The notes beneath the pieces were generated by a model. It did no database searches. It had not been told where the DNA came from and was given only the letters and a program-made list of their open reading frames with translations. A program made the translations under genes and the position numbers. A stretch of 64,000 nt of DNA, taken from an uncultured Oscillospiraceae bacterium (GTDB lineage Bacteria; Bacillota; Clostridia; Oscillospirales; Oscillospiraceae). The stretch is from positions 43,119 to 107,118 of the forward strand of contig CAKTLG010000002.1 of NCBI GenBank assembly GCA_934572465.1, written 5' to 3'. Of the stretch, positions 18,558 to 27,714 are shown piece by piece (within the stretch, counting starts at the first letter, position 1; every line of letters starts with the position of its first letter).

Positions 18558-19165
18558 TCGAGCGTTACTGCCCCACGCTGGGCGGCGGCGTTCTGAAGCG
18601 GGAGTTTCTTCGCACTGCCGCCGCGTTCGGCGTGCTGGTGCTGCTTGGCTTTCTCGGCGCGCTGGTCTTCCCCGATATCGCGCGCGAAGCGTTCCTGCGC
18701 TTTACGGATCAGCTCAGCGAGCTGGGGCTGACGGATGATGTGCCGCAAAATGAGATGATGACAACGCTCTTTTTCAACAACGTCACCGCCTCGCTTCTCT
18801 CAATGCTCTACGGGCTCATCCCCTTTCTGCCGCTCAGCGCGCTTGCGCTCGGCACAAACGCACTGTTGCTCGGCGTGTTCGCCGCGATCTATCAGCAGCA
18901 GGGGCTCGGGCTCGGCGCGTACCTTGTCGGCATCCTGCCGCACGGCGTCTTCGAGCTGACGGCTCTCCTCCTCTCGTGCACGATGGGTCTGCTGCTCTGC
19001 CGCACGGGGAGCGACCGCATCCGCAAAAGGGACGGCGCCGCGCCGTTCTTCCCCCGCGTGCTGGATTGTCTGCGCGTGTTCCTTTTCATCGTCGTGCCGC
19101 TGCTTGCCGCGGCGGCGCTTGTGGAGGCCTATGTCACGCCCGCGCTGCTCGCGGCCGTGATGTAG
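18554..19165 (+). CDS. spoIIM: Stage II sporulation protein M (SpoIIM) family membrane protein
   Basis: 203 aa, close to the 214 aa of the B. subtilis protein, with five probable membrane segments. The family-typical segment F-F-N-N-V-x-A-S is present (TLFFNNVTASLLSMLYGLIP), as are LVGILPHGVFEL and a final membrane segment. In B. subtilis SpoIIM works with SpoIID and SpoIIP in septal peptidoglycan thinning and engulfment; many non-sporulators carry paralogues. The ATG overlaps the gltX stop, so the two are translationally coupled. The sporulation role here is inferred from the family only. Confidence 0.88.
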   Translation: MIERYCPTLGGGVLKREFLRTAAAFGVLVLLGFLGALVFPDIAREAFLRFTDQLSELGLTDDVPQNEMMTTLFFNNVTASLLSMLYGLIPFLPLSALALGTNALLLGVFAAIYQQQGLGLGAYLVGILPHGVFELTALLLSCTMGLLLCRTGSDRIRKRDGAAPFFPRVLDCLRVFLFIVVPLLAAAALVEAYVTPALLAAVM

Positions 19166-19194
19166 TTGACTTTCCGCCAAAAGCCCTATATAAT
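19166..19194 (+). promoter_or_regulatory. Strong promoter of the MATE-GNAT operon
   Basis: TTGACT (19166-19171), exact 17-base spacer, TATAAT (19189-19194). The -35 begins on the base after the spoIIM stop. It implies a leader of about 135 bases. Confidence 0.8.
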
Positions 19195-19200
19195 AGCTCC

Positions 19201-19284
19201 GTAACGATACGACAGTCTTTGACTGCATATCCGACCGGATATCACAGGAAAAGCACCGTTTTTTACGGCGCTTTTCCTTTTTCC
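19201..19284 (+). promoter_or_regulatory. Leader with terminator-like hairpin (candidate attenuator)
   Basis: Between promoter and ATG are three stem-loops: CAGTC/GACTG with a TTT loop (19213-19225), ATATCC/GGATAT with a GACC loop (19227-19242), and GGAAAAGC-A-CCG / CGG-C-GCTTTTCC (19247-19277) followed by a run of T. The third is a textbook intrinsic terminator placed inside the 5' leader. A later stretch (about 19300-19315, AAGGCGCACCGTTTT) repeats part of it and could pair with its 3' arm. It matches no riboswitch class I know. Confidence 0.55.
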
Positions 19285-19337
19285 GCCATTTGCCCCGTAA
19301 AGGCGCACCGTTTTGAAATGAGAAAGTGAGGAGATCC

Positions 19338-20714
19338 ATGCCGCAGTCAACCATCGCAAAGCCCGGGCAGACCGTGCGCAGCATGACCGAGGGCAATCCC
19401 GTCCCGCTCATACTGCGCTTCGCGTTGCCCATCTTCATCAGTCAGGTCTTCCAGCAGCTCTACAGCACGGCCGACGTGTTCATCGTCGGCAAGTTCCTCG
19501 GCACGAACGCCTTTGCCGCCGTCAGCTCGTCCGGCACGCTCATCATGCTGCTCACGAGCCTTTTCATCGGCACGTCGATGGGCGCGGGCGTCGCCATCTC
19601 CAAATACTTCGGCGCGGGCGACTATGAAAACGTCTCGCGCGCCATCCACACGAATCTTGCCTTCGGCATCGTCGCCGGCGCAGGGCTGACTCTCGTCGGC
19701 GTGCTCTTCACGCCAACGTTCCTCGTCTGGATGAACACGGACGCGCAGGTCATGCCGGAGGCGGTGGAATATTTCCGCTACTACTTCCTCGGCGTGCTTG
19801 CAACGGTGCTCTACAATATGTGCGCCGGCGCGCTCAACGCGCTCGGCGACAGCCGCCGTCCCCTGCACTACCTCATCATCTCATCGCTGACGAATATCGC
19901 GCTCGATCTGCTCTTTATCGGCGTGTTCCGCTGGGGCGTCTGGGCCGCCGCCGTCGCAACGGTCATTTCCCAGACGGTGAGCTTTCTGCTCTGCCTGCGG
20001 CACCTGCTGCGCAAGGACGAGGTCTACACCGTCACACCGCGCAACATCCGTCTGCACGGCGACATGCTGCGCGAGATCGTGCGCTACGGTCTGCCGTCCG
20101 GCATACAGAACTGCGTCATCGGTCTTGCCAACGTCATCGTCCAGTCGCAGATCAACTCGTTCGGTATGCTGGCCATGGCCGCCTACGGCGCGCACACCAA
20201 GGTCGAGGGCTTCGCCTTCCTTCCCATCACGAGCTTTACGATGGCCTGCACGACCTTTGTCGGGCAGAACCTTGGCGCAAAGCAATATGAGCGCGCCAAG
20301 AGCGGCGCGCGCTTCTGCATCCTCATCGCCGTCGTCATGGCGGAGCTGATTGGCCTTTGCTACTACCTTTTTGCCCCGCAGCTCATCGGCGTGTTCGACA
20401 AAACGCCCGGCGTCATCGCCCTTGGCGTACAGCAGGCGCGCACGGTCGCGCTCTTCTACTGCCTGCTGGCATTTTCGCACTCCATCGCGGCGGTCTGCCG
20501 CGGCGCGGGACGCGCGGTTGTGCCAATGATGATCATGCTCTCGGTGTGGTGCGTCCTCCGCATCATCTATATCATGCTCGTCGTTCATTTCATCGGCGAG
20601 ATCCGCTACATTTACTGGGCCTATCCCCTCACATGGGCGATCAGTTCCACCATTTATCTCATTTACTACCTGAAATCCGACTGGGTACACGGCTTTGAAA
20701 GGCATCGCAGATGA
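19338..20714 (+). CDS. MATE family efflux transporter
   Basis: 458 aa with about 12 membrane segments. It opens with a cytoplasmic tail and RFALPIFISQVFQQLYSTAD, then VGKFLGTNAF. The second half repeats this as YGLPSGIQNCVIGLANVIV, and VGQNLGAKQ follows. This is the DinF/NorM-like MATE pattern. The ATG at 19338 has a TGAGGAG site; an in-frame GTG lies 12 bases upstream. The stop overlaps the GNAT start (ATGA). The pairing with an acetyltransferase and the terminator-bearing leader suggest an inducible detoxification or export unit (inference). Confidence 0.92.
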   Translation: MPQSTIAKPGQTVRSMTEGNPVPLILRFALPIFISQVFQQLYSTADVFIVGKFLGTNAFAAVSSSGTLIMLLTSLFIGTSMGAGVAISKYFGAGDYENVSRAIHTNLAFGIVAGAGLTLVGVLFTPTFLVWMNTDAQVMPEAVEYFRYYFLGVLATVLYNMCAGALNALGDSRRPLHYLIISSLTNIALDLLFIGVFRWGVWAAAVATVISQTVSFLLCLRHLLRKDEVYTVTPRNIRLHGDMLREIVRYGLPSGIQNCVIGLANVIVQSQINSFGMLAMAAYGAHTKVEGFAFLPITSFTMACTTFVGQNLGAKQYERAKSGARFCILIAVVMAELIGLCYYLFAPQLIGVFDKTPGVIALGVQQARTVALFYCLLAFSHSIAAVCRGAGRAVVPMMIMLSVWCVLRIIYIMLVVHFIGEIRYIYWAYPLTWAISSTIYLIYYLKSDWVHGFERHRR

Positions 20715-21334
20715 ACACTGTCACCTACCGTCTCCGCACCGTCACGCCGGACGACGCGGAAGCGCTGCTCGCAATATACGCTCCCTATGTGGAGGAAACG
20801 GCGATCTCATTTGAATACGACGTTCCCTCCGCCGCGGAATTCCGCGCGCGCATCGAGGGCGTGCTGCAAAAGCATCCCTATCTCGCCGCCGAGGATGCGT
20901 CCGGACGGCTGCTCGGCTACGCCTACACGCACGCTTTCATTGCCCGCGAGGCCTATGACCGCTGCGCCGAAACAACGATCTATGTCGACAAGTCGCTGCG
21001 CCGCAGCGGACTCGGCAGGGCGCTCTACGGTGCGATAGAGGATCTCTCCCGCGCACAGGGCATCTGCAACCTCTACGCCTGCATCGGCGAGCCGCTGGGC
21101 GAGGAGGATGAATACCTCGGCTACAACAGCATCCGCTTCCACGAGCACCTTGGCTTTCGCCGCATCGGCGTGTTTGAGCGCTGCGGCTACAAGTTCGGCC
21201 GCTGGTACAACATGGTCTGGGCAGAAAAGCTGCTGGGCGCGCATCCCGCGCAGCCGCAGCCCGTTATTCCCTTCCCGCAGCTCGACCATGCGGCGGCCGC
21301 CGAAATTCTCGACCGTTACAGCACGTTGAAGTAA
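20711..21334 (+). CDS. GNAT N-acetyltransferase, phosphinothricin-acetyltransferase-like
   Basis: 207 aa. The GNAT fold is visible: an N-terminal RTVTPDDAEALLAIYAPYVE, then the acetyl-CoA pyrophosphate loop R-R-S-G-L-G-R-A-L (residues 97-105), then GFRRIGVFERCGYKFGRWYN, the C-terminal signature of the PAT/bar-like subgroup. Members acetylate small amino compounds such as phosphinothricin or methionine derivatives; the substrate here is unknown. A C-terminal extension of about 35 residues follows the fold. It is coupled to the MATE gene by ATGA overlap and ends near a shared hairpin terminator. Confidence 0.88.
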   Translation: MNTVTYRLRTVTPDDAEALLAIYAPYVEETAISFEYDVPSAAEFRARIEGVLQKHPYLAAEDASGRLLGYAYTHAFIAREAYDRCAETTIYVDKSLRRSGLGRALYGAIEDLSRAQGICNLYACIGEPLGEEDEYLGYNSIRFHEHLGFRRIGVFERCGYKFGRWYNMVWAEKLLGAHPAQPQPVIPFPQLDHAAAAEILDRYSTLK

Positions 21335-21352
21335 AACCGAAAAATCATAAAA

Positions 21353-21386
21353 AAAGCCGCCGCAGCGATGTCGCTGCGGCGGCTTT
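21353..21386 (-). terminator. Bidirectional hairpin terminator between GNAT and SLH operon
   Basis: 16-bp stem AAAGCCGCCGCAGCGA with its complement around a 2-base centre. On the minus strand it is followed by seven T, so it best serves the SLH operon ending at 21411; it may also stop the GNAT transcript. Confidence 0.85.
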
Positions 21387-21410
21387 CCCTATTGGCACTG
21401 GTTTTCCTGC

Positions 21411-22556
21411 TTACTTGGCAAGGCCCGTGTAGTAGCGCTGGAGCATCGTGCAGACCTCGGCGCGGTTGATCTGAGCGGCGGGGTTGACGGTCAGCGTGCT
21501 GCCGTCGGTGCCCTTGATAAGGCCGACAGAGACAGCCCACGCGATGGCGTCGACGTCAGCGGCGTTGATGGAGGCGTAGTCGGTCGCGGCTTCCACGGCC
21601 TTGCGCATCTCGTCAGTCACCTTGGTGTCGTACTTGCTGTCGAGCGCGAGGGTCTTGTAGAACATGGTGACGAAGGCGGCGCGATCGACGTTCGCGGCGG
21701 CGTCGAAGCTGTCGGCGGCGATGATCTCCTTCTCAGCCGTCCAGGCCTGGGGCTGGGAGTACCACTTCTCGCCGGAGCCGTCGGTGGTGTTGCCGGCAAC
21801 ACGGTAGAGGACGGTCGCAAGCTCAGCCATGGTCATCTGCTGCGCGGGCGCGAACTTGCCCTCGCCAACGCCCTTGAAAAGACCGTTGTCGGAGCAGTAG
21901 GTCACGGCGTCGTGATACCATGAACCATCAGCAACGTCCGTGTAGGAAACGGACTCGGTGGCAACGGAGATGGAGATCACGCCGGAGGGCATACGCTTAC
22001 CGGCGGCCTTCTCGCTGGTGTAGTCCGCCTCGGTCGTGCCGCAGACGAAGCGCAGGGAGCCGCTGTCCTTGCTGGTCTTGGCAAGGTCGGCGACGGTGCC
22101 GTCGGCCAGCGCGCCGTTCGTCCAGCTGATGGCGATGGCGGCGGGGACCTCCGTGGCGGTCTCACCGTCGAAGAAGTACTTGCCCTCGGCGATGTCCTTG
22201 TAGGAGGGGGCGAACTTCGTGTACTCGCCGTCGGTGCAGACGAAGTGTAGCGTGCTGCCCTCGGCGAAGGTCACGCCGGCATCCGCCAGCAGCGCGTCGA
22301 GCGTCACATACTCGGTGGCGACGACGGCCTGCCAGCCGCTCTTGCTGTACTGATAGCCATAGCCGTCTTCCTTGGTCTCAGCGAGCTTCTTGAGCTCTGC
22401 GGCGGTGTAGGACTTGGCAACGGTCTTCGCGCCGAACTCGCCGGACTGGGTGTAGATGGTGAGCGCCGCATCATCGTCGGCGGCCTGTACGCTCATGCCA
22501 GTCAGCAGCGTGCAGACCAGCGTCAGCGCCAGAAGCATGGATACGAACTTTTTCAT
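21411..22556 (-). CDS. SLH-domain surface protein with N-terminal unknown ectodomain
   Basis: 381 aa. Signal peptide (about 24 residues, ending SVQA). Residues about 28-215 form an ectodomain with YVTLDALLADAGVTF and CTDGEYTKFAPSY. Three SLH domains follow (residues about 222-275, 280-325 and 330-381), with AVTYCSDNGLFKGVGEGKF in the first. SLH domains bind pyruvylated secondary cell-wall polymer. The 'LLxxAGVxxxS' stretch resembles one in the membrane-anchored protein at 27715-28935 of the same operon, so the two may share a binding domain. I chose the ATG at 22556 (signal peptide, upstream AAGGAG). It is the last gene of the six-gene operon. Confidence 0.88.
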   Translation of the reverse strand: MKKFVSMLLALTLVCTLLTGMSVQAADDDAALTIYTQSGEFGAKTVAKSYTAAELKKLAETKEDGYGYQYSKSGWQAVVATEYVTLDALLADAGVTFAEGSTLHFVCTDGEYTKFAPSYKDIAEGKYFFDGETATEVPAAIAISWTNGALADGTVADLAKTSKDSGSLRFVCGTTEADYTSEKAAGKRMPSGVISISVATESVSYTDVADGSWYHDAVTYCSDNGLFKGVGEGKFAPAQQMTMAELATVLYRVAGNTTDGSGEKWYSQPQAWTAEKEIIAADSFDAAANVDRAAFVTMFYKTLALDSKYDTKVTDEMRKAVEAATDYASINAADVDAIAWAVSVGLIKGTDGSTLTVNPAAQINRAEVCTMLQRYYTGLAK

Positions 22557-22620
22557 GGTGTTTGGTTTCTCCTTTTCTTTCTTCTTGTTTTTTATCAAAA
22601 AGCATTGCGCTTATTGAACG

Positions 22621-25600
22621 TTATTCCGCGCCGCGGTACAGCAGCGCCGCCAGCAGCGCGCGGCTCGCCGCCGCGCCGGGGTCCGAAAGCTCGGAAGCCT
22701 TCAGGACTCCCGCGCCGCAGGCCCATATCACGCCGCTGCGCGCCCACTGGGACACCGCGCCGACGCCTGTCGGCAGACTTTCTTCGCCGCTCCCGGCATT
22801 GCCGCCTGTGCGCCAGCGCTGCATCAGCACCGCCGCCTGCTCCACGGTGACGGCCTCATCGGGCGAGAACGTCGCGGCCGTCGTGCCCTGCACGATGCCG
22901 TTTTCCACCGCCCACGCGACCGCCTTGCGGTACCAGTCGGACTTGAGATCAGTAAACGGCGTGCCGCCGCTGACGGCGGGGCTTCCCGCCGCGCGGTAGA
23001 GCGCGGTGACGAACATCGCGCGCGTCATATCGCCCTCCGGCGCGAAGCGGTCGGCGCTCACGCCCTTGAGCCAGCCTTGCGCCACGCAATAAGCCACGGC
23101 GTCATAGGCAAGCTCCTCCGCCGTCACATCGGCGAACGGCAGCAGCGTTTTCCATGTCACGCCCGTCTGCGTGACCGACGTGCCGAGCGCAGCGGCATTT
23201 TCATAGCCCGCGCTCACCTTTGCGCTGTTGCCCGTGTGAGAGCGCGCGGAGACCGTGCAGTTCTCAAGCGTCACCTTGCCTAAAAACGCGGCGGGCGACT
23301 TCTCGCTCTCCACGCGCACACTGGCGTTCGATAAGCGGATCGTATCCGCGCTCAAAACGGCAACGTTGTCGCTGTCTGTGCGTCCGGCGAAGGTGCCGCC
23401 GGTGATCTCAACCTGCGCGCCGTTTGCGCAGAACGCGCCGCCTGCAAAGCCGAGCTTATCGGTCTTGCACACGCTGAGCGTGCCGCCCTTCTGCGTGATC
23501 CTGATACCCTCGTCCGCCAGCACGCAGGCGTTGTTCACCTGCGCGGTAACGGACATACTGCCCGTGCCGTCGATCGTCACGTCGCCGAGGATGCGGAGGG
23601 TCGGATCCGGATCGCCCGGCGCGTCGCTGCGGCCGTCGAGCGTGTTTTCGCCCGCGAGCGTCAGCGTATTGCCGCCGCAGAGCGTCAGCAGCGTCGTCTC
23701 TCCGGCGAGGGACACTTCCGCAAGCGTCACCTCCGCGCCCTTGCCAACGGTGATGCGCAGACCGTCAAATGGGCCGTTCCCGCCGCGCAGCGTGACCGTC
23801 AGGCCGTCGCCGACGGTCAGCTCGCCGGTCGAGAACCATGGGATATCATATGTGCCCGAGGCGGTGACGGCGTTGTTCTCCACCATCACGCGGCGCTCCG
23901 GCCGCTTTGTCTCCTCCTGAGAGACGGCGGCGGGCGTATCCTCCGGCGCAGCCGCCGCTGTAAAGGAAGGAAGCTTTCCTTCCGCCGCAACCGTCTGCAC
24001 CGTGCCCTCTCTGCCAAGCTGCGGCAGCGCGCTCCCGGCGCTCTCGCAGCCGCCATAGCGGAGGTTCTGCGCATAGCCGACGAGGCTGCCCGTCGCGGCG
24101 CGCGCGTCGGTGTTCGTCGACTCTACCGTTCCCTCCGCGCGGCAAAGAGTGATGGTCGTCTTGTTGCGCGCCGTCGTATAACCGGCAAGTCCGCCGGTAT
24201 AGCGGTCGGCGCTCATGACCGCGCCGTAGAACGCCGAGCGCGTCATCGTACCGGCAAGGCGGCCCAGAAGCCCGCCCGTGCCGTATGTCGCGCTGCGCGT
24301 TGAAGTCACCGTGCCGAAGCTTGCGCAGTCCTCGATGCTGTCCTCGCCCGAATAGCTGATGCCAGCCAGCCCGCCGACGCCGCTCGCGGCGGCAACGTCG
24401 CCATAGTTCGCGCAGTCCTTCAGCCTTGTGCCGTTGCAGATGTAGGCGGCGATGCCGCCGGCATGCGTGCCGGACGCGGTAACATCCACATAGGACGCGC
24501 AGTTTTCGATCGTGCAGCCGTCGGCATAGGCAGCGATGCCCGCCGCATAGGACGCGGCGGCAGTGCCGCTCGACGTGCCGCAGACCGTAAGGTTTTTGAT
24601 CGCCGCACCGACCGTACAGCCGAACAGCGCGCAGTAGCTGCTCGCGCTCTCGGCGCGAAGCCCCGTCACGGCGTGGCCCTGCCCGTCAAACGTACCGCGG
24701 AACGCGCGGCTCATGCTCGTGCCGATGGCCGTCCAGACGCGCGATGCGCCGTCGGCGCTGCGCGTGAGCGAGATATCGCTGCCGAGCTTCACGGTCACGC
24801 CCTCAAAGCTCTCGCCGTTGCTCACCAGCGCGGAAAGGCCCGCGAGCTGCGCCGCCGTAGTCAGTGTATAGGTATTCTGCCTGCCGGTGAACCATGACGT
24901 ATCCGCCGCGGCGCTCCAGCTTTTTGCGCGCGTATTGCGCGTACCGGTGATCGTCACTGCGCCCTCGCCGGTCACGGTATAGGTGCCGTCGGCATTCTTT
25001 TCCGCGCACGTCACCGTATAAAGCACGCCGCTGCGATACTCAAGCACGCTGTCCGTCGGGACCGCGTCCTCGTATTCGTGCGTCAGCAGCGTGAGCACAT
25101 TGCCCTCGAGCAGCGTCTCGCTGCTGTGGACGGGCTCGTTCGTCACGAGCGTCATCGTGCCGTCGTCGTTCATGCGCCAGCCGGTGCGCCGCACCGCGAG
25201 ATAGTACGCATCGGACTCGCTCCACGAAAGCGCGGCCGTGCGCACCTTTTTGAACGCCGCGCCGACAGTACAGTCCTCCGTCGCGGCAAAGAAATCGCCC
25301 GCAATGGCCTTGCCGTTCACGGTGAAGTGGTCGAGAAGATACCCCGCCTCGTCCTCGGCGGTCATCGTGACCGTCGTACCGCGCGGCGTTTCGCCGGTGA
25401 CGGAAAGCGTCAGCGTGCCGTGCTGCGGCGTCTCCGCCGTCACGGCGCACGTTCCCTCTCCCCCGCCGTTTTCAAACCACAGCACGGGATAGCCGCCGTT
25501 GGTATTTTTCTCATCCGCAGCGAAAATCGCGCCGTTGGCGTTGATCTTTGCAAGAAACGACGCATTCGTGATCTCGCTCGCGGATAACGCATGGCAGGAA

Positions 25601-26703
25601 ACGTGGATCCTCTTGCTCACGCCCTTATAGTAGCCGTTCGCGCTGGGATCATCGTCGCAGCCTGAAAGATAGTAGCAGTTTTCCACGGTGTAGGAGCCGG
25701 AATCGTGCGAGCCGATGGCGCGCCCGTAGGAGACGCCGTTCGTGTCGATCGTGCCGACATTGTAGCAGTTATAAACGTCCATGCCCTCGTTCGTTCCGAG
25801 GATACCGCCTGCGGGGCAGGTGTAGATGGTGGAAATGTGACCGGTATTGTAGCAGTTCCGGATGCAGCCCTTGCCCCACGCGCTGCCGACGATGCCGCCG
25901 ACTCCTTTGGAGTCCGTCGAGCGGACGGCGGCACGGTTCGCGCAGTTTTCCACGATCACGCCGTTTGCCGTCTCGCCGATGCGCCCGACGATGCCGCCGA
26001 TCATGCGGCGGCCGAGGATCGAGCCGGAGGCGAGCACAAGGTTGCGCACGGCAGGCTGCCAGCCGTCTTCAAAATCGGCGGTGATGTTCGCGTTGTTGTC
26101 GCACGCGCCGCCAAGGAAGCCGACCACGCCCACCGCCATGCTGTAGGGAAAGCCCTTCTCGGCGTAGCGGTCGCAGTAGAGATTCGAGATCGTATGCCCC
26201 TGCCCGTCCAGCACGCCGTTGAAGCGCGTGTCAAGCGTCATGCAGTCGCCCGCGGCCTCCTTGGGCTTCATCGGGAATTTGCCGCCGATCGGCGTCCAGT
26301 TGGGTCCCGACCACGTGTCGGTATTCGCATCGTACACGCCGCCCATGTCAAGGTCGGCGGTGAGGTAAACGGTCTTTCCCGCAAAGTCGATGTTGCTCGT
26401 GTAGACGGTGTCGAACACGTTGCCGCCGCCCGCGCCCACGAGCATCACATTGTCGACGCGGATGCTCTTTAAATAGCTCCTGTCGCCCGTGATCTTCGTC
26501 GCGGCAGGGTCCGCCATGCCGTTGACGAGCGCGGCAAGCCCTGCCAGCTGCGCGGGCGTGGAGAGGTAGTATTCGTTCTTCGCGGGATCGTACCATGAGA
26601 TATCGACGCTGCCGTCCCACGCGCCGCTCACCGCGCCCGCCCGCATGGGCAGCAGCGTGAAAACGAGCGCAAGGCTCAGCATAAGAGACAGGATGCGCTT
26701 CAT
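22621..26703 (-). CDS. Large GLUG-repeat / SLH surface protein
   Basis: 1,360 aa. Signal peptide (about 24 residues). Two large blocks each open with a 'Y-x-L-[ST]-T-x-A-Q-L-A-G-L-x-A-L-V' motif and contain GLUG-type repeats (VGGIVGSAWGKGCIRNCYNT, AGGILGTNEGMDVYNCYNVG and similar); GLUG repeats form beta-helix-like stacks. A further Gly/Thr-rich beta-helix segment follows. Three C-terminal SLH domains (about 1180-1360) hold it in the S-layer. The last SLH is degenerate. The ATG at 26703 has GAGGAGA; the 57-codon upstream extension overlaps the DUF2149 gene and is not used. Its place in an ExbB/ABC uptake operon suggests a ligand-binding or scaffolding role (inference). Confidence 0.9.
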   Translation of the reverse strand: MKRILSLMLSLALVFTLLPMRAGAVSGAWDGSVDISWYDPAKNEYYLSTPAQLAGLAALVNGMADPAATKITGDRSYLKSIRVDNVMLVGAGGGNVFDTVYTSNIDFAGKTVYLTADLDMGGVYDANTDTWSGPNWTPIGGKFPMKPKEAAGDCMTLDTRFNGVLDGQGHTISNLYCDRYAEKGFPYSMAVGVVGFLGGACDNNANITADFEDGWQPAVRNLVLASGSILGRRMIGGIVGRIGETANGVIVENCANRAAVRSTDSKGVGGIVGSAWGKGCIRNCYNTGHISTIYTCPAGGILGTNEGMDVYNCYNVGTIDTNGVSYGRAIGSHDSGSYTVENCYYLSGCDDDPSANGYYKGVSKRIHVSCHALSASEITNASFLAKINANGAIFAADEKNTNGGYPVLWFENGGGEGTCAVTAETPQHGTLTLSVTGETPRGTTVTMTAEDEAGYLLDHFTVNGKAIAGDFFAATEDCTVGAAFKKVRTAALSWSESDAYYLAVRRTGWRMNDDGTMTLVTNEPVHSSETLLEGNVLTLLTHEYEDAVPTDSVLEYRSGVLYTVTCAEKNADGTYTVTGEGAVTITGTRNTRAKSWSAAADTSWFTGRQNTYTLTTAAQLAGLSALVSNGESFEGVTVKLGSDISLTRSADGASRVWTAIGTSMSRAFRGTFDGQGHAVTGLRAESASSYCALFGCTVGAAIKNLTVCGTSSGTAAASYAAGIAAYADGCTIENCASYVDVTASGTHAGGIAAYICNGTRLKDCANYGDVAAASGVGGLAGISYSGEDSIEDCASFGTVTSTRSATYGTGGLLGRLAGTMTRSAFYGAVMSADRYTGGLAGYTTARNKTTITLCRAEGTVESTNTDARAATGSLVGYAQNLRYGGCESAGSALPQLGREGTVQTVAAEGKLPSFTAAAAPEDTPAAVSQEETKRPERRVMVENNAVTASGTYDIPWFSTGELTVGDGLTVTLRGGNGPFDGLRITVGKGAEVTLAEVSLAGETTLLTLCGGNTLTLAGENTLDGRSDAPGDPDPTLRILGDVTIDGTGSMSVTAQVNNACVLADEGIRITQKGGTLSVCKTDKLGFAGGAFCANGAQVEITGGTFAGRTDSDNVAVLSADTIRLSNASVRVESEKSPAAFLGKVTLENCTVSARSHTGNSAKVSAGYENAAALGTSVTQTGVTWKTLLPFADVTAEELAYDAVAYCVAQGWLKGVSADRFAPEGDMTRAMFVTALYRAAGSPAVSGGTPFTDLKSDWYRKAVAWAVENGIVQGTTAATFSPDEAVTVEQAAVLMQRWRTGGNAGSGEESLPTGVGAVSQWARSGVIWACGAGVLKASELSDPGAAASRALLAALLYRGAE

Positions 26704-26713
26704 GCTCTTCTCC

Positions 26714-27040
26714 TCAGTTTCCGTCTTTGATGATGTAGTAATTTCCGCTCTCCGCATCGTAGTAGACCTTGCCCATCTCCTGAAGATCCCCGCCGTCGAG
26801 CACGGCGGAACCATCCGGTGCCTCGGTGAGATCCGTCTCCTCAAAGGGAATGGGATCTGTGGGCTGTTGTTCATTCTGCTGTGGGAGGGAAATATCCACG
26901 TTCCAGTTGACGATCAGCGCCAGCATGATGCCGACGGCCAGCACGAGCATCGCATCGGCAAGATTGCTGACGGAGTCCATCGGGTTGACGCTCTCCTCCG
27001 CGCCGCGGCGGAGGGCAGAGCGCTGGGAAAGCCTCGTCAT
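26714..27040 (-). CDS. DUF2149 family protein, ExbD-like single-span membrane protein
   Basis: 108 aa. Cytoplasmic N-terminus, then NPMDSVSNLADAMLVLAVGI (residues 19-38) leading into a single membrane helix, then an acidic extracellular part (about 65 residues). Asp29 at the helix entry occupies the place of the essential proton-carrying Asp of ExbD/TolR. DUF2149 proteins are known next to MotA/TolQ/ExbB channel proteins, mainly from methanogens and Clostridia. The start overlaps the ExbB-like stop (ATGA), giving the expected stator pair. Proton-driven force transfer is inferred. Confidence 0.85.
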   Translation of the reverse strand: MTRLSQRSALRRGAEESVNPMDSVSNLADAMLVLAVGIMLALIVNWNVDISLPQQNEQQPTDPIPFEETDLTEAPDGSAVLDGGDLQEMGKVYYDAESGNYYIIKDGN

Positions 27041-27693
27041 ACCGCCGCGCCTCCCCTGCTCTTTTCAAGCTCGAGTATCTCCTCTGCCAGCGCCTCAAGG
27101 ATGGAACCGTATTCGCGGTACCAGCCGCGCCGGACAGCGGAGATGACCGTGGCGAACGCCGCGGCGACAAGTCCCGCGACGGTCGTGTCGAAGGCCGTGA
27201 GCAGCGAGGTCGAGAGCGTGTAGGTATCGCCCTGGCCGAGCGCGATGATGCCCGGGCCGAGCGGGATGAGCGTGCCGAGCAGGCCGAACATCGGCGCGAG
27301 CTTCGCCAGCATCTCGCTGAGCTTGACGATCTTATCATAGCGATCCTGCTCGGCGTCAAGCAGGCGCAGCGCCAGCGCCTCGCGCATGGCGGGGGTAAAG
27401 TCGGGGTGGCGCGTCAGCTCGGTCAGCGCGGCCTTCTGGCGGCGCAGCAGCCCGCTCTCCGCGATCGTCGCGGCAAGGTCGTCCGATGCGCGCAGACGCT
27501 CCATCAGCTCCGGCAGCGCGGCCTTGAGGCAGCGGCGCTCGGTGCAGTATTCGGCGATGATCCAGCCGGTCAGCGCCGCTGCAAGCAGCAAAAACAGGAT
27601 CAGCACCACGATGACGGGCACCTCCAGCGCGGACGATACCGCGCGGAGCACGTCATGGATGCGGAAGGTGGTCTCAGTCGTTGTGGAAGGCAT
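27037..27693 (-). CDS. MotA/TolQ/ExbB proton-channel family protein
   Basis: 218 aa, three membrane segments: about 27-48 and, in the family core, about 130-150 (LAPMFGLLGTLIPLGPGIIAL) and 165-190 (AFDTTVAGLVAAAFATVISA). The G-L-L-G-T-L and F-D-T-T-V-A-G-L-V motifs are the ExbB/TolQ/MotA pore signatures. The cytoplasmic loop between TM1 and TM2 has about 80 residues. In Gram-negative cells ExbB powers TonB transport across the outer membrane; here the cell is apparently single-membraned. It sits directly between the anchored ectodomain protein and the DUF2149 partner. Confidence 0.88.
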   Translation of the reverse strand: MPSTTTETTFRIHDVLRAVSSALEVPVIVVLILFLLLAAALTGWIIAEYCTERRCLKAALPELMERLRASDDLAATIAESGLLRRQKAALTELTRHPDFTPAMREALALRLLDAEQDRYDKIVKLSEMLAKLAPMFGLLGTLIPLGPGIIALGQGDTYTLSTSLLTAFDTTVAGLVAAAFATVISAVRRGWYREYGSILEALAEEILELEKSRGGAAV

Positions 27694-27714
27694 GGTTTTT
27701 CTCTCCCTGATGCT

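Noticed and set aside
19201..19300. Known riboswitch (guanidine, preQ1, cobalamin, yybP-ykoY) before the MATE gene
   Set aside because: None of the conserved cores I know for these classes is present; kept only as an unnamed attenuator candidate.
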